Below are positions 26,012-35,023 of a DNA stretch of 64,000 bases, in pieces. Source of the stretch: JBDOQU01 sp039839375. Its GTDB lineage: Bacteria; Pseudomonadota; Alphaproteobacteria; DSM-16000; Inquilinaceae. Below the pieces are notes generated by a model. The model saw only the letters and a list, made by a program, of their open reading frames with translations. It ran no database searches and was not told the DNA's origin. Location of the stretch: contig NZ_JBDOQU010000002.1 in assembly GCF_039839375.1 (NCBI RefSeq), positions 248,001 to 312,000 on the forward strand. The letters run 5' to 3'. Both the position numbers and the translations under genes were made by a program. Numbering within the stretch: the stretch's first letter is position 1; each line of letters begins with the position of its first letter.

Positions 26012-27433
26012 ATGAAGAAGCTTCAGGTCGCCGCCATCGCGCTCGCCGCCGCCCTGGCGGGCGTCCCGGCGCTGGTGATCGCGCAGTCGGAACCGTCGGA
26101 GAACCCGACCGACGACCGGCTGGACACCTATCGCCAGCTCGACCTCTTCGGCGAGGTCTTCGAGCGGGTCCGCGCCGACTATGTGGAGGAGGTGACCGAC
26201 AAGCAGCTCATCGAAGCCGCGATCAACGGCATGCTGACCTCTCTCGATCCGCATTCCAGCTACCTCAACGAGGAGAGCTTCCAGGACATGCAGGTCCAGA
26301 CCCGCGGCGCGTTCGGCGGGTTGGGCATCGAAGTCACGATGGAGAACGGGGTGGTCAAGGTGGTGTCGCCGATCGACGACACGCCGGCCTTCCGCGCCGG
26401 ACTCCAAGCCGGCGACCTGATCACCCATCTGGACGGCGAGCCGGTGATGGGCCTGACGCTGAACGACGCGGTCGACAAGATGCGCGGCGCGGTCGGCAGC
26501 GACCTCACCGTCACCATCCAGCGCGGGGAGCAGGAGCCGTTCGACGTCACGCTGACCCGTGACGTCATCCGCGTGGAATCGATCCGGTCGGAAGTGATCG
26601 AGGATGTCGGCTATATCCGCATCACCAGCTTCACCGAACAGACGATGTCCGGACTGGAAGAGGCGATGGCGACGATCGATGAGGAGACCGGCGATGCCCT
26701 GCTGGGCTACGTCGTCGACCTGCGCAACAATCCGGGCGGGCTCTTGGACCAGGCGGTCGCGGTTTCCGACGCCTTCCTGGAGCAGGGGGAGATCGTCTCC
26801 ACCCGCAGCGAACAGCATCCCGATCGGGGCCAGCGCTGGAACGCCACCGAGGGCGACCTGGCGGACGGGCTTCCCGTCATCGTGCTGATCAATGGCGGCT
26901 CCGCCTCCGCGTCGGAGATCGTCGCCGGCGCCCTGCAGGACCACCACCGGGCTGTCATCATGGGCACCCAGAGCTTCGGCAAGGGATCGGTCCAGACGAT
27001 CATGCCGCTGCCCGGCAATGGCGCGATGCGGCTGACAACGGCGCGCTACTTCACCCCCAGCGGACGGTCGATCCAGGCCATGGGGATCGAGCCCGACATC
27101 ATCGTCGAGCAGGCGCGCCTGGAGGAGATCCAGGCCGGCATCGCCCGGCGGGAGGCCGATCTGCGCGGCGCGCTGGACAACAACCAGGTGCCGCTGGAGG
27201 ACGAGCCGGACGACAACGCAGTCGAGGAAGGCGACCCCGCCGCCAACGACAATGCGCCGGCCGAGGGCGAGGATGAGGCCCCCGCCGGCGAGGACGAGGC
27301 CGTGCCGGTCGGCGAGGACATGTCCGAGGTCCCGCCCGAGGGCGAGGAGGAGCCGTTCGACTACCAGCTCGACCGGGCGATCGACCTGCTGCGCGGCATC
27401 TCGCTGTTCAGCGAGCAGCGCGCGGCCAACTGA
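26012..27433 (+). CDS. ctpA: Carboxyl-terminal processing protease (S41 family)
   Basis: 473 aa; ATG 26012 has GAGG 6 bp upstream. Signal peptide to about residue 24, PDZ domain about 95-175 (GLGIEVTMENGVVKVVSPID), and S41 catalytic core with Ser in NGGSASASEIVAGALQD and Lys in GTQSFGKGSVQT. Periplasmic protease that trims or degrades envelope proteins by their C-termini. An unusual acidic tail of about 70 residues rich in Glu, Asp and Pro follows the core. The neighbour envC-like gene suggests a role in controlling wall hydrolases. Confidence 0.95.
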   Translation: MKKLQVAAIALAAALAGVPALVIAQSEPSENPTDDRLDTYRQLDLFGEVFERVRADYVEEVTDKQLIEAAINGMLTSLDPHSSYLNEESFQDMQVQTRGAFGGLGIEVTMENGVVKVVSPIDDTPAFRAGLQAGDLITHLDGEPVMGLTLNDAVDKMRGAVGSDLTVTIQRGEQEPFDVTLTRDVIRVESIRSEVIEDVGYIRITSFTEQTMSGLEEAMATIDEETGDALLGYVVDLRNNPGGLLDQAVAVSDAFLEQGEIVSTRSEQHPDRGQRWNATEGDLADGLPVIVLINGGSASASEIVAGALQDHHRAVIMGTQSFGKGSVQTIMPLPGNGAMRLTTARYFTPSGRSIQAMGIEPDIIVEQARLEEIQAGIARREADLRGALDNNQVPLEDEPDDNAVEEGDPAANDNAPAEGEDEAPAGEDEAVPVGEDMSEVPPEGEEEPFDYQLDRAIDLLRGISLFSEQRAAN

Positions 27434-27528
27434 GCGCGCCCGGGGGAGGCAGATTTCGGAGAGGCTTGTTCTTAACCTTTCTCCGGCTAGGCTGAGGCGA
27501 CGGCAGGGACCAGAACGGCGGAGAGAAC

Positions 27529-28836
27529 GTGGTCGATATGGAGAAGGGTCGGAGGGGTCGGCCGACGACGAAGCAGGGCCGGAAGCTCGGAGGGTGGGGA
27601 GCCTTCGCGCTGGTCTCCCTGCTCATCGTGGTCGCGCTGGGCGGGCTGATCGGTTGGCTGGCCGGAGAGGCGGAGGACACGCTGGCGGCCGCGCGGTCGG
27701 AAGTAGACCGCGCCACGCTGGTCGCCTCGCTGGATCTGCCTCCGCCGCCGCCCACCACTGCGGCTGAGGAAACTCCCGAGGCGGCAACGCCCGAATCCGC
27801 CCCAGCGGAATCCGAACCTCTCCAGCCCGAACCGATTGCGCCCGAGCCGGCCCAGCCGGAGGAAGCGGCCGCGCCGCCTTCTCCGCCCGAACCTCCGGCG
27901 GTGGAGGAGCTTCCCACAGCGGAACCGTCGCCTCCCGAACCGCTGGCGGAGCCCGCCGCCGAAGCCACTGCCGCCGAACCTCCCGCCCCCGAAATCCCTG
28001 CCGCGCCTGAAGACGTCGCCACGCTTCAGCCGGCCGAGATCGTCCTGGCGGCAGTCGACCCGGCGCTTTCCGCGCCGGGGCCGAACGGCGGCACGCTGCC
28101 GGCCGTCGCGGAGGATGGCCGCGAACCCTGGCGCTACTACGCCCGCCCCTTCAACCGGGACGATCCGAGACCGAGCATCGCCATCGTCATGGCCGGGCTG
28201 GGACAGGCCGCCGCCGTGACCCGCGCGGCGATCGAGGAACTGCCCGGCGCGGTGACGCTCGCCTTCAGCCCCTACGGCCGCGATCTGGACCAGGCGGTGG
28301 CCGACGCCCGGCTGGCGGGGCATGAAGTGCTGATCGCCGTGCCGATGGAGCCCGCCTCCTACCCCACCGACGATCCGGGACCGCACACTTTGCTGATCGA
28401 CAATGATCGGGAGCGGAACCGCGGCCGGCTGGAATGGGTGCTGGGTCAGGCCGACGGCTATGTCGGAATCCTCAACAGGACCGGGACGGCCTTCGTCGCG
28501 GAGGAAGAGGCGCTGGCTCCGGTCCTGGAGAATCTGGACGGGCGCGGGCTGCTGTTCCTGGACGCCACCGGAGCGGCCCCCGCCGGAACCTCCGCCCATC
28601 TTCCCTTCGCCTCCGTCGATCTCCGGCTTGACGAGGCAGTCGCGCCGGACGCGGTCGACGCGCTGCTGGCCGAGGCCGAGGCGCTGGCCCGCCGGGCCGG
28701 CAAGGCGGTCATCCTGCTGCCGCCCTACCCGGTGGTGGTCGAGCGGCTGTCCGTCTGGGCGGAAGGTCTGGACAGCGGGGTCGTCCTCGCCCCGGTCAGC
28801 GCCGTGGCCGAAGAGGAAACCGAAACCGCCGGGTGA
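27529..28836 (+). CDS. Divergent polysaccharide deacetylase family protein (YibQ-like)
   Basis: 435 aa; GTG 27529 is preferred because GGAGAG lies just upstream (ATG 27538 is also possible). A cytoplasmic basic leader, one TM helix at about 24-46 and a Pro/Glu/Ala-rich linker (about 68-180) precede the catalytic-like domain (about 205-430: PSIAIVMAGLG, LPGAVTLAFSPYG, GHEVLIAVPMEP). The family's IDDLG is here VMAGLG, so activity is doubtful. It probably acts on envelope carbohydrate beside EnvC-like and CtpA. Confidence 0.88.
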   Translation: MVDMEKGRRGRPTTKQGRKLGGWGAFALVSLLIVVALGGLIGWLAGEAEDTLAAARSEVDRATLVASLDLPPPPPTTAAEETPEAATPESAPAESEPLQPEPIAPEPAQPEEAAAPPSPPEPPAVEELPTAEPSPPEPLAEPAAEATAAEPPAPEIPAAPEDVATLQPAEIVLAAVDPALSAPGPNGGTLPAVAEDGREPWRYYARPFNRDDPRPSIAIVMAGLGQAAAVTRAAIEELPGAVTLAFSPYGRDLDQAVADARLAGHEVLIAVPMEPASYPTDDPGPHTLLIDNDRERNRGRLEWVLGQADGYVGILNRTGTAFVAEEEALAPVLENLDGRGLLFLDATGAAPAGTSAHLPFASVDLRLDEAVAPDAVDALLAEAEALARRAGKAVILLPPYPVVVERLSVWAEGLDSGVVLAPVSAVAEEETETAG

Positions 28837-29330
28837 ACCCCTTGTCCCAGCCCCTGCCCTACCGTTCCTGCGTCGGCGTCGTCCTGGTCAATCGCGACGG
28901 CCGGATCTTCGTCGGCCGCCGCAAGGACACGCCCGACGCCTGGCAGATGCCGCAGGGCGGCATCGACAAGGGCGAGACGCCCCGTGAAGCCGCCTTGCGC
29001 GAACTGCTGGAGGAAACCGGCACCGACCGCGCGGAATTCCTGGCGGAAACCGAAGGCTGGCTGCGCTACGACCTGCCCGACGCCCTTGTCGGCAAACTCT
29101 GGCGCGGCCGCTATCGGGGGCAGGAGCAGAAATGGATCGCCTTCCGCTTCACCGGCGGCGATAGCGACATCGACCTGGACGCCGCCAAGGATGACGAGTT
29201 CGACGCCTGGCGATGGTCCGACCCCGACGAGGTGCTGGAAAGCATCGTCCCCTTCAAGCGGGAGGTCTACGCCGCCGTTCTGGAGGCCTTCGCCCCCCTT
29301 CTGGCGAAGATGAAAGGAGCTGCGGAATGA
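28833..29330 (+). CDS. rppH: RNA pyrophosphohydrolase RppH
   Basis: 165 aa Nudix hydrolase, start GTG overlapping the previous stop. The Nudix box GGIDKGETPREAALRELLEE followed by TG is intact near residues 42-63, and the RppH hallmarks YRSCVGVVLVNRDGRIFVGRR and WRGRYRGQEQKW are present. It removes pyrophosphate from mRNA 5' ends to begin decay. The frame ends in ATGA overlap with the next gene. Confidence 0.96.
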   Translation: MNPLSQPLPYRSCVGVVLVNRDGRIFVGRRKDTPDAWQMPQGGIDKGETPREAALRELLEETGTDRAEFLAETEGWLRYDLPDALVGKLWRGRYRGQEQKWIAFRFTGGDSDIDLDAAKDDEFDAWRWSDPDEVLESIVPFKREVYAAVLEAFAPLLAKMKGAAE

Positions 29331-29713
29331 CGGTCCTGGCGCTCGACCACGTCAACATCACCTGCACGCCCGACGAGGAAGCGGCGACCATCGCCTTCTA
29401 TGAGACCGAGCTGGGCCTGGAACGCCTGCCCAAGCCGGAGAGCCAGCGTTCGTCCGGCGCATGGTTCCGGATCGGCGCCCAGCAGATCCACCTGTCGCTC
29501 GATGAGCCCGACCGGGGCGCGCAGATGGCGGCCTCCCGCCATGTCTGCTTCCGCGTCGCCGATCTTGACGCGATGGAGAAGGCCCTGCGGGAAGCCGGCG
29601 CGCCCATTGCCGCCGACCAGCGGCCGATCGCCGGCATAAGGCGGTTCTTCACCCGCGACCCCGCCGGCAACAATGTCGAGCTTGCCGAACATTCCGGCCG
29701 AACCGACTCATGA
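29327..29713 (+). CDS. VOC-family (glyoxalase-like) metalloprotein
   Basis: 128 aa with paired beta-alpha-beta-beta-beta modules: LDHVNITCTPDEEAATIAFY near 6-25 and RHVCFRVADLDAMEKAL near 68-84. Candidate metal ligands are His8, His69 and the Glu of NVELAEH. Members include lyases, dioxygenases and resistance proteins, so the reaction is unknown. Coupled to rppH and the following gene by 4-bp overlaps. Confidence 0.85.
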   Translation: MTVLALDHVNITCTPDEEAATIAFYETELGLERLPKPESQRSSGAWFRIGAQQIHLSLDEPDRGAQMAASRHVCFRVADLDAMEKALREAGAPIAADQRPIAGIRRFFTRDPAGNNVELAEHSGRTDS

Positions 29714-30342
29714 AGCGCCTTCCGGCGCTGGTCTTCCTGCTGATGCTGGGATCCTGCGCCGGCCCGTCCCCGCCTTCCCTGCCGCCGGGACCGCCGGACC
29801 CTTCCGTGCTGCTCTCCGGCGGAGCCTGCCTCGGCGCGCTGGCCGACCATGGCGTCGTCTTCGAGAAGGTGGAGGATTTCGGCACGCCCGGAAGCTGCGG
29901 CGTCCGCACCGCGATCTCCCTCCGCCAGTCAACCGCGACGATGAGCGCCCCCGTCACCGTCGGCTGCACCCTGGCCTTCGTCCTTAACAGCTATGAGCGC
30001 CGAATCGTCCAGCCGGCCGCCCAGAGGCATTTCGGCCAGCCGGTCGTGCGGCTGCGCCATATGGGCGGCTATGCCTGCCGCGAGAGGTCGAGCGGCGGCG
30101 GCAGGCTGTCGGAACATGCGCTGGGCAAGGCGATCGACATCGGCGGGTTCGAACTGGCCGACGGAACTGTCATCGACGTGGAGGACGATTGGTCGGTCGG
30201 CGGCCGGAAGGAAGCCTTCTTGCGCGAAGTCTCGGCCGGCGCCTGCCGCCTGTTCAGCGTCGTCCTGACCCCGAACCACGATCGCGACCACCACGACCAC
30301 ATCCATCTGGACATCGGCCCCTGGCGGCTCTGCGGGACGTAG
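29710..30342 (+). CDS. Extensin-like family lipoprotein
   Basis: 210 aa. Lipobox LLMLGSC at about residues 10-16 predicts a lipoprotein. The extensin-like C-terminal domain has a peptidase-like histidine/aspartate pattern (LSEHALGKAIDIGGF near 137-151 and DHHDHIHLDIG near 196-206) seen in D-Ala-D-Ala-type peptidases. A peptidoglycan role is plausible and fits the envelope genes upstream; the family is poorly characterised. Confidence 0.87.
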   Translation: MKRLPALVFLLMLGSCAGPSPPSLPPGPPDPSVLLSGGACLGALADHGVVFEKVEDFGTPGSCGVRTAISLRQSTATMSAPVTVGCTLAFVLNSYERRIVQPAAQRHFGQPVVRLRHMGGYACRERSSGGGRLSEHALGKAIDIGGFELADGTVIDVEDDWSVGGRKEAFLREVSAGACRLFSVVLTPNHDRDHHDHIHLDIGPWRLCGT

Positions 30343-30472
30343 GAACGGCGGCTTTCCATCATTGGAGGACGGCATCTGCTTCTTGACGGGCAGGTGCAGA
30401 CATGACGAGATGTTCTAATCCTTTCGGATAGCGGTAGCGGCCAACCTACTCGTGGCTTGCGGAGATGCCTCC

Positions 30473-31645
30473 ATGATCGAAGCGACCAGACTTGCCCCGC
30501 GATTCCGCGGGATCGTCGCCGCGTTGACCCTGTCGGGCCTCAGCTCGCCCGGACTCGCCCAGGCCCCCGGCGCCGGACAGGCCCCGCCGCCCGCAGTCGT
30601 CGTGGAGCGCATAGAAATCCAGGAGGTCAGCAACCCCGCCGAGTTCAACGCCCGCGTCGAGGCGATCGAGGCTGTCGATATTCGCGCCCGCGTGCAGGGT
30701 TTCCTGCGCACCGTGGATTTCGAGGCCGGATCGATGGTCGAAGAAGGCAACCTTCTCTTCGAGATCGAGCCCGATCAGTATCAGATCGACGTTGCTTCGG
30801 CCGAGGCGCAGCTCTCCAGGGCCGAGGCGGCGCGCCTGGCGGCGGAGCAAACCCTTGACCGCACGCGAGAGCTTGTCCAGCGTCAGACAGTGGCTCAGGC
30901 CACGCTCGACGACGCGCAGGCCGCGTTCGACATTGCGGGCGCCGATGTCGAGGTCGCGCAGGCGGCGTTGCGCGCAGCCGAACTCAACCTGTCCTATACG
31001 CGGATCACGACGCCGATCACCGGGCGGATAGGCCGCGCCACATACACCCAGGGCAATCTGGTCGGACCAGAATCGGGTGCTCTGGCACGGGTCGTTCAAC
31101 TCGATCCGATACGGGTGGTGTTCTCGGTCACGGAGGGTCTGGTGACGACCTTGCGCCAACAGGAGGTCGAAGGACCAGGCGCAATCGATCCGAATGCGCT
31201 GAACCTCACGCTGCGGCTGCCCAACGGCACGGATTACGAGCAGAGCGGGCAGATCGAATATATCGAGACCGAGGTGAACCCGCGAACCGGCACGGTCGCG
31301 GTGCGCATAACCTTCCCCAATCCCGACCATCTCCTCATCCCCAATCAGTACGTCACGCTGACCGTGCGCGAGTCGGACGTTCCGGCCCTGCCGGTCGTGC
31401 CGCAGACCGCGGTGCTGCAGGATCGGGATGGCCGCTTCGTCTACGTGCTGGGCGAGGACAACACCGTCTCCCAGCATCGCATTACAACGGGCGCGCGGGT
31501 TGAGAACGGCTGGGCGGTCACCGAGGGGCTGAGCGGCGGCGAACCCGTCATCGTTCAAGGCATCCAGCGCCTCAGCGAGGGGATGGCAGTCCAGCCGAGC
31601 GAGGGCCAGCCCAGCCAGGGCCAGCCGGTGAATGGCGACTCATGA
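30473..31645 (+). CDS. RND efflux periplasmic adaptor subunit
   Basis: 390 aa membrane-fusion protein. ATG 30473 has GGAG 8 bp upstream and opens a signal peptide ending at GLAQ near residue 28. Barrel, lipoyl (DIRARVQGFLRTVDFEAGSM) and helical-hairpin regions follow, then the beta-barrel and ARVENGWAVTEGLSGGEPV. No lipobox is visible, unlike AcrA. It links the inner-membrane pump to an outer-membrane channel that is not encoded here. Stop overlaps the pump start. Confidence 0.94.
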   Translation: MIEATRLAPRFRGIVAALTLSGLSSPGLAQAPGAGQAPPPAVVVERIEIQEVSNPAEFNARVEAIEAVDIRARVQGFLRTVDFEAGSMVEEGNLLFEIEPDQYQIDVASAEAQLSRAEAARLAAEQTLDRTRELVQRQTVAQATLDDAQAAFDIAGADVEVAQAALRAAELNLSYTRITTPITGRIGRATYTQGNLVGPESGALARVVQLDPIRVVFSVTEGLVTTLRQQEVEGPGAIDPNALNLTLRLPNGTDYEQSGQIEYIETEVNPRTGTVAVRITFPNPDHLLIPNQYVTLTVRESDVPALPVVPQTAVLQDRDGRFVYVLGEDNTVSQHRITTGARVENGWAVTEGLSGGEPVIVQGIQRLSEGMAVQPSEGQPSQGQPVNGDS

Positions 31646-34600
31646 TATCCGGGCTGTTCATCACCCGAACACGGATGGCGATGGTTGTTTCCATCGTCAT
31701 CTCGATCGCGGGCGCTCTGGCGCTTTTCGCGCTGCCGGTGCAGCAATACCCTGAGATCACGCCCCCCACGGTCAACGTTTCCGCGACCTATCCGGGGGCC
31801 AGCGCCGAAGTGATCGCGGACGTGGTCGGCGGACCGCTGGAGACGGCGATCAACGGCGTCGACGACATGATGTACATGTCGTCGACAAGCTCCAACGCCG
31901 GACAATACTCGCTTTCGGTCACGTTCGAGGTCGGCACCGACCCCGACATCGCCCAGGTGAACGTGCAGAATCGCGCGCAACTGGCGATCTCCCAGTTGCC
32001 GGCGGAGGTGGCCGAGCAAGGCGTGTCCGTCCAGGCCAGTTCCCCTGACTTCGTCCTGGCGCTCGGCTTCTATTCGCCCGACGGCAGCCTCAGCGCGCTG
32101 GAGGTCACCAACTTCACTTCCACCACCATCGTCGATGCGATTTCACGCGTGGAGGGCGTCGGCGAGGCCGTGGTCATCGGCGCGTCGGAATATTCGATGC
32201 GCGTCTGGATGAATTCGACGCGCATGAATGCGCTCGGCATCACCGCGGACGAGGTGGCGGCTGCTATACGGTCGCAGAACATCCAGGCATCTCTTGGCCA
32301 GGTCGGCGCGCCGCCGGCCCCGGAAGGCACGGAGGTGCAGTACACGCTGGTGGCGGAGGGCCGGCTGATCTCTCCGGAACAGTTCGCCGACATTATCGTA
32401 CGCACGGACGAGGAAGGGGCGATCGTTCGCCTGCGCGATATCGCGCGTCTCGAACTCGGCGCCCAGAGCTACGCCTCCAGCGCTATGCTCAACGGGCAGG
32501 AAACGGCGATGATGCAGATCGCCCAGTCGCCCGGGGCGAACGCCCTCGCCACCGCCGACGGGGTGATGGCCGAACTGGAACGGCTCTCAGCTACTTTTCC
32601 GCCGGGGCTGGAATACAAGGTCGTCTACGACGCGACGGATTTCGTGCGCGCGAGCGTCGAACAGATCGTGCACGTGCTGTTCGAAGCCTTCATCATCGTT
32701 CTTATCATCACGTTCCTCTTCCTGCAGGACTGGCGCGCCACCCTGATCGCCGCACTCGCCATTCCCGTTTCATTGCTGGGCGCCATGGCCGTTCTCCTGG
32801 TGATGGGTTATTCGGCGAACACGATCACGCTGCTGGCGCTGGTCCTGGCGATCGGGCTGGTGGTGGATGATGCGATCCTGGTGGTCGAGAACGTCCAGCA
32901 TGTCATGGAGGGCGATCCCGACATCGACACGGCCGCCGCAACGCGCAAGGCGATGGGGCAGATCTCCGGCCCGATCATCGCCACCACCTTCGTTCTGCTG
33001 GCCGTGGTCGTCCCGACCGCCTTCCTGCCCGGCATCAACGGTCAGCTCTACAGGCAGTTCGCGGTGACGTTGTCGGCCGGGCTCGTGGTTTCGGCGATCG
33101 TGGCGCTGACGCTCAGCCCCGCCCTCTGCGCCGTCCTGCTCAAGCGGGTGAAGCCGGGCTATCGGCGCGGGCCGCTCGGCTGGTTTTCGCGGCTTCTCGA
33201 CGCGATCCGCAACGGCTACGGCCGGATTGTCGGTTTCTTCGTGCGTTTTTCGGTTCTCGGGCTCGGCCTCCTCATCGCGTGCTTCGCCGGCGCTGTTCTG
33301 CTTTTCACGAACTTGCCCTCGACCTTCCTCCCCGATGAGGATCAGGGCGCGTTGTTCATGGACATCCAGCTGCCGGCCGCCGCCTCCCTCGACCGTACGC
33401 AGGAGATCATTGGCGAGATCGAGGATATGCTGGCGGAGACGGAAGGCGTCCAGGACGTCATTTCAGTCTCCGGCTACAGCATCCTGCAAGGCACCATGAC
33501 GCCCAACGGCGGATTCGCCCTGGCGGCACTGGCTCCCTGGGAGGAGCGTACGGAGCCGGACCTCCAGCTCGACGCCATAATCGGCAAGCTGCGGGCGCAA
33601 TTCGCGACGATCCCGGGCGCCACCGTCGCCGTGTTCGCCCCCCCGGCCATTCCGGGCATCGGCGCCGTCGGCGGCCTCGATCTGCGATTGAAGGCGCTCC
33701 AGGGGCAGCCGCCGGCGGAGATCGCGCAAGTCGCGCGCTCCTTCGTCAGCGCGATCAACCAGGCGCCGGAGATCGGCGGCGTCTCGACGACCTTCGATGC
33801 CGACGTGCCGCAGATCTTCGTCGATGTCGATCGCACTCGCGCCGCGACGCTGGGCCTGAGCGTCAACGACATCTATTCGGCGCTGGGCGCTCATTTCGGT
33901 TCGCGCTATGTCAACGACTTCACGCTGGAGGGCCGGACCTTCCAGGTGAACCTTCAGGCCGACGCCGACTTCAGGGACGAGGCTTCGGATATTCTGAATC
34001 TCTACGTACGAAGCGATACGGGCGAGATGGTGCAGCTCCGCACCGTCGTCTCGACGACGACCGTCCTCGCCCCCTATGTCATCGCCCGGTACAATCTCTC
34101 CGTCGCCGCGCCGATCAACGGGGTGGCGGCGCCCGGCGGAAGTTCCGGGGCCGCGATGGACGCGGTGGAGCGGGTCGCGGCGGAGGTCCTGCCGGAAGGT
34201 TACGGCTTCGAATGGTCGGGCCTCTCCTTCCAGGAGCAACAAAGCAGCGGGCAGGAGTCCATGGTTTTCGGGCTGGCCCTTCTCTTCGCCTTCCTGTTCC
34301 TGGTCGCGCAGTATGAAAGCTGGACGCTGCCTCTTGCGATCGTCTTCTCGCTCGGGGTGGCGTTGTTCGGCGCGACCGCCGCGCTGACGCTGCTCGGGCT
34401 CCAGAACAGCGTTTATGCCCAGATCGCGATCGTGCTCCTGATCGGCCTCGCTTCGAAGAACGCCATTCTGATCGTCGAATTCGCCAAGGAACGGCGGGAC
34501 GAAGGGCACTCTATCCAGAAAGCCGCGCGGATGGGCGCCGAACAGCGCTTCCGCGCGGTCCTGATGACCGCGCTCGCCTTCATCTTCGGGGTCCTGCCGC

Positions 34601-34785
34601 TGGCGCACTCGACCGGCGCGGGCGCGGGCGCACGGCAGGCGGTCGGCGTCGCCATCGTCGGCGGCATGCTGGCCGCCACGACAATCGGCCTCGTGGTCAT
34701 CCCGACCCTGTTCGCGGTCGTACAGCGCGCCACGGAATGGGTGTCTCGAAAGCCAGACGCGGCGAGGGAGAAGCCGGTCGAGTAG
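31642..34785 (+). CDS. RND multidrug efflux pump, HAE-1 type
   Basis: 1047 aa, AcrB-like length and topology. The proton-relay aspartates are in VLAIGLVVDDAILVVENVQ, and other signatures are QQYPEITPPTVNVSATYPGA and IGLASKNAILIVEFAKE. Exports hydrophobic drugs, bile-like compounds or solvents using proton motive force. No local TetR-type regulator is present. It ends 8 bp from the convergent small gene. Confidence 0.97.
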   Translation: MISGLFITRTRMAMVVSIVISIAGALALFALPVQQYPEITPPTVNVSATYPGASAEVIADVVGGPLETAINGVDDMMYMSSTSSNAGQYSLSVTFEVGTDPDIAQVNVQNRAQLAISQLPAEVAEQGVSVQASSPDFVLALGFYSPDGSLSALEVTNFTSTTIVDAISRVEGVGEAVVIGASEYSMRVWMNSTRMNALGITADEVAAAIRSQNIQASLGQVGAPPAPEGTEVQYTLVAEGRLISPEQFADIIVRTDEEGAIVRLRDIARLELGAQSYASSAMLNGQETAMMQIAQSPGANALATADGVMAELERLSATFPPGLEYKVVYDATDFVRASVEQIVHVLFEAFIIVLIITFLFLQDWRATLIAALAIPVSLLGAMAVLLVMGYSANTITLLALVLAIGLVVDDAILVVENVQHVMEGDPDIDTAAATRKAMGQISGPIIATTFVLLAVVVPTAFLPGINGQLYRQFAVTLSAGLVVSAIVALTLSPALCAVLLKRVKPGYRRGPLGWFSRLLDAIRNGYGRIVGFFVRFSVLGLGLLIACFAGAVLLFTNLPSTFLPDEDQGALFMDIQLPAAASLDRTQEIIGEIEDMLAETEGVQDVISVSGYSILQGTMTPNGGFALAALAPWEERTEPDLQLDAIIGKLRAQFATIPGATVAVFAPPAIPGIGAVGGLDLRLKALQGQPPAEIAQVARSFVSAINQAPEIGGVSTTFDADVPQIFVDVDRTRAATLGLSVNDIYSALGAHFGSRYVNDFTLEGRTFQVNLQADADFRDEASDILNLYVRSDTGEMVQLRTVVSTTTVLAPYVIARYNLSVAAPINGVAAPGGSSGAAMDAVERVAAEVLPEGYGFEWSGLSFQEQQSSGQESMVFGLALLFAFLFLVAQYESWTLPLAIVFSLGVALFGATAALTLLGLQNSVYAQIAIVLLIGLASKNAILIVEFAKERRDEGHSIQKAARMGAEQRFRAVLMTALAFIFGVLPLAHSTGAGAGARQAVGVAIVGGMLAATTIGLVVIPTLFAVVQRATEWVSRKPDAAREKPVE

Positions 34786-34793
34786 GTCGGCTT

Positions 34794-35015
34794 TTACTTC
34801 GGCCCCTTCCGCAGCACCTGGTCCCTGACCTTCCGCGCGAAGCCGCCCGGATCGTTGACCGGGCTGGTTTCGCCGGCGATGCGGCGGACGTCGCGGGCCG
34901 CCTGCTCCACACGGGGACGGGCCTGTTCGGCCATCTCCAGCGCCTTCTTCTGGACGCGCGGATCGGCGGCCAGCCTGCGGGCCGCGCTCCAGATCAGGGT
35001 GCGGAATACCGGCAT
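34794..35015 (-). CDS. Small basic hypothetical protein (73 aa)
   Basis: Starts at ATG 35015, 9 bp after the stop of the diiron gene, and runs to 34794. It is a mostly helical, basic, Arg/Ala-rich sequence (WSAARRLAADPRVQKKALEM) with no signal peptide. An upstream start at 35072 would overlap the neighbour by 49 bp and is unlikely. I do not recognise a function; the pairing with the ferritin-like gene suggests co-transcription. Confidence 0.65.
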   Translation of the reverse strand: MPVFRTLIWSAARRLAADPRVQKKALEMAEQARPRVEQAARDVRRIAGETSPVNDPGGFARKVRDQVLRKGPK

Positions 35016-35023
35016 AACTCGAG

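Noticed and set aside
27745..28070. Pro/Glu/Ala repeat region in the deacetylase-like gene as a frameshift or pseudogene
   Set aside because: The frame is intact and such linkers between a TM helix and a periplasmic domain are ordinary.
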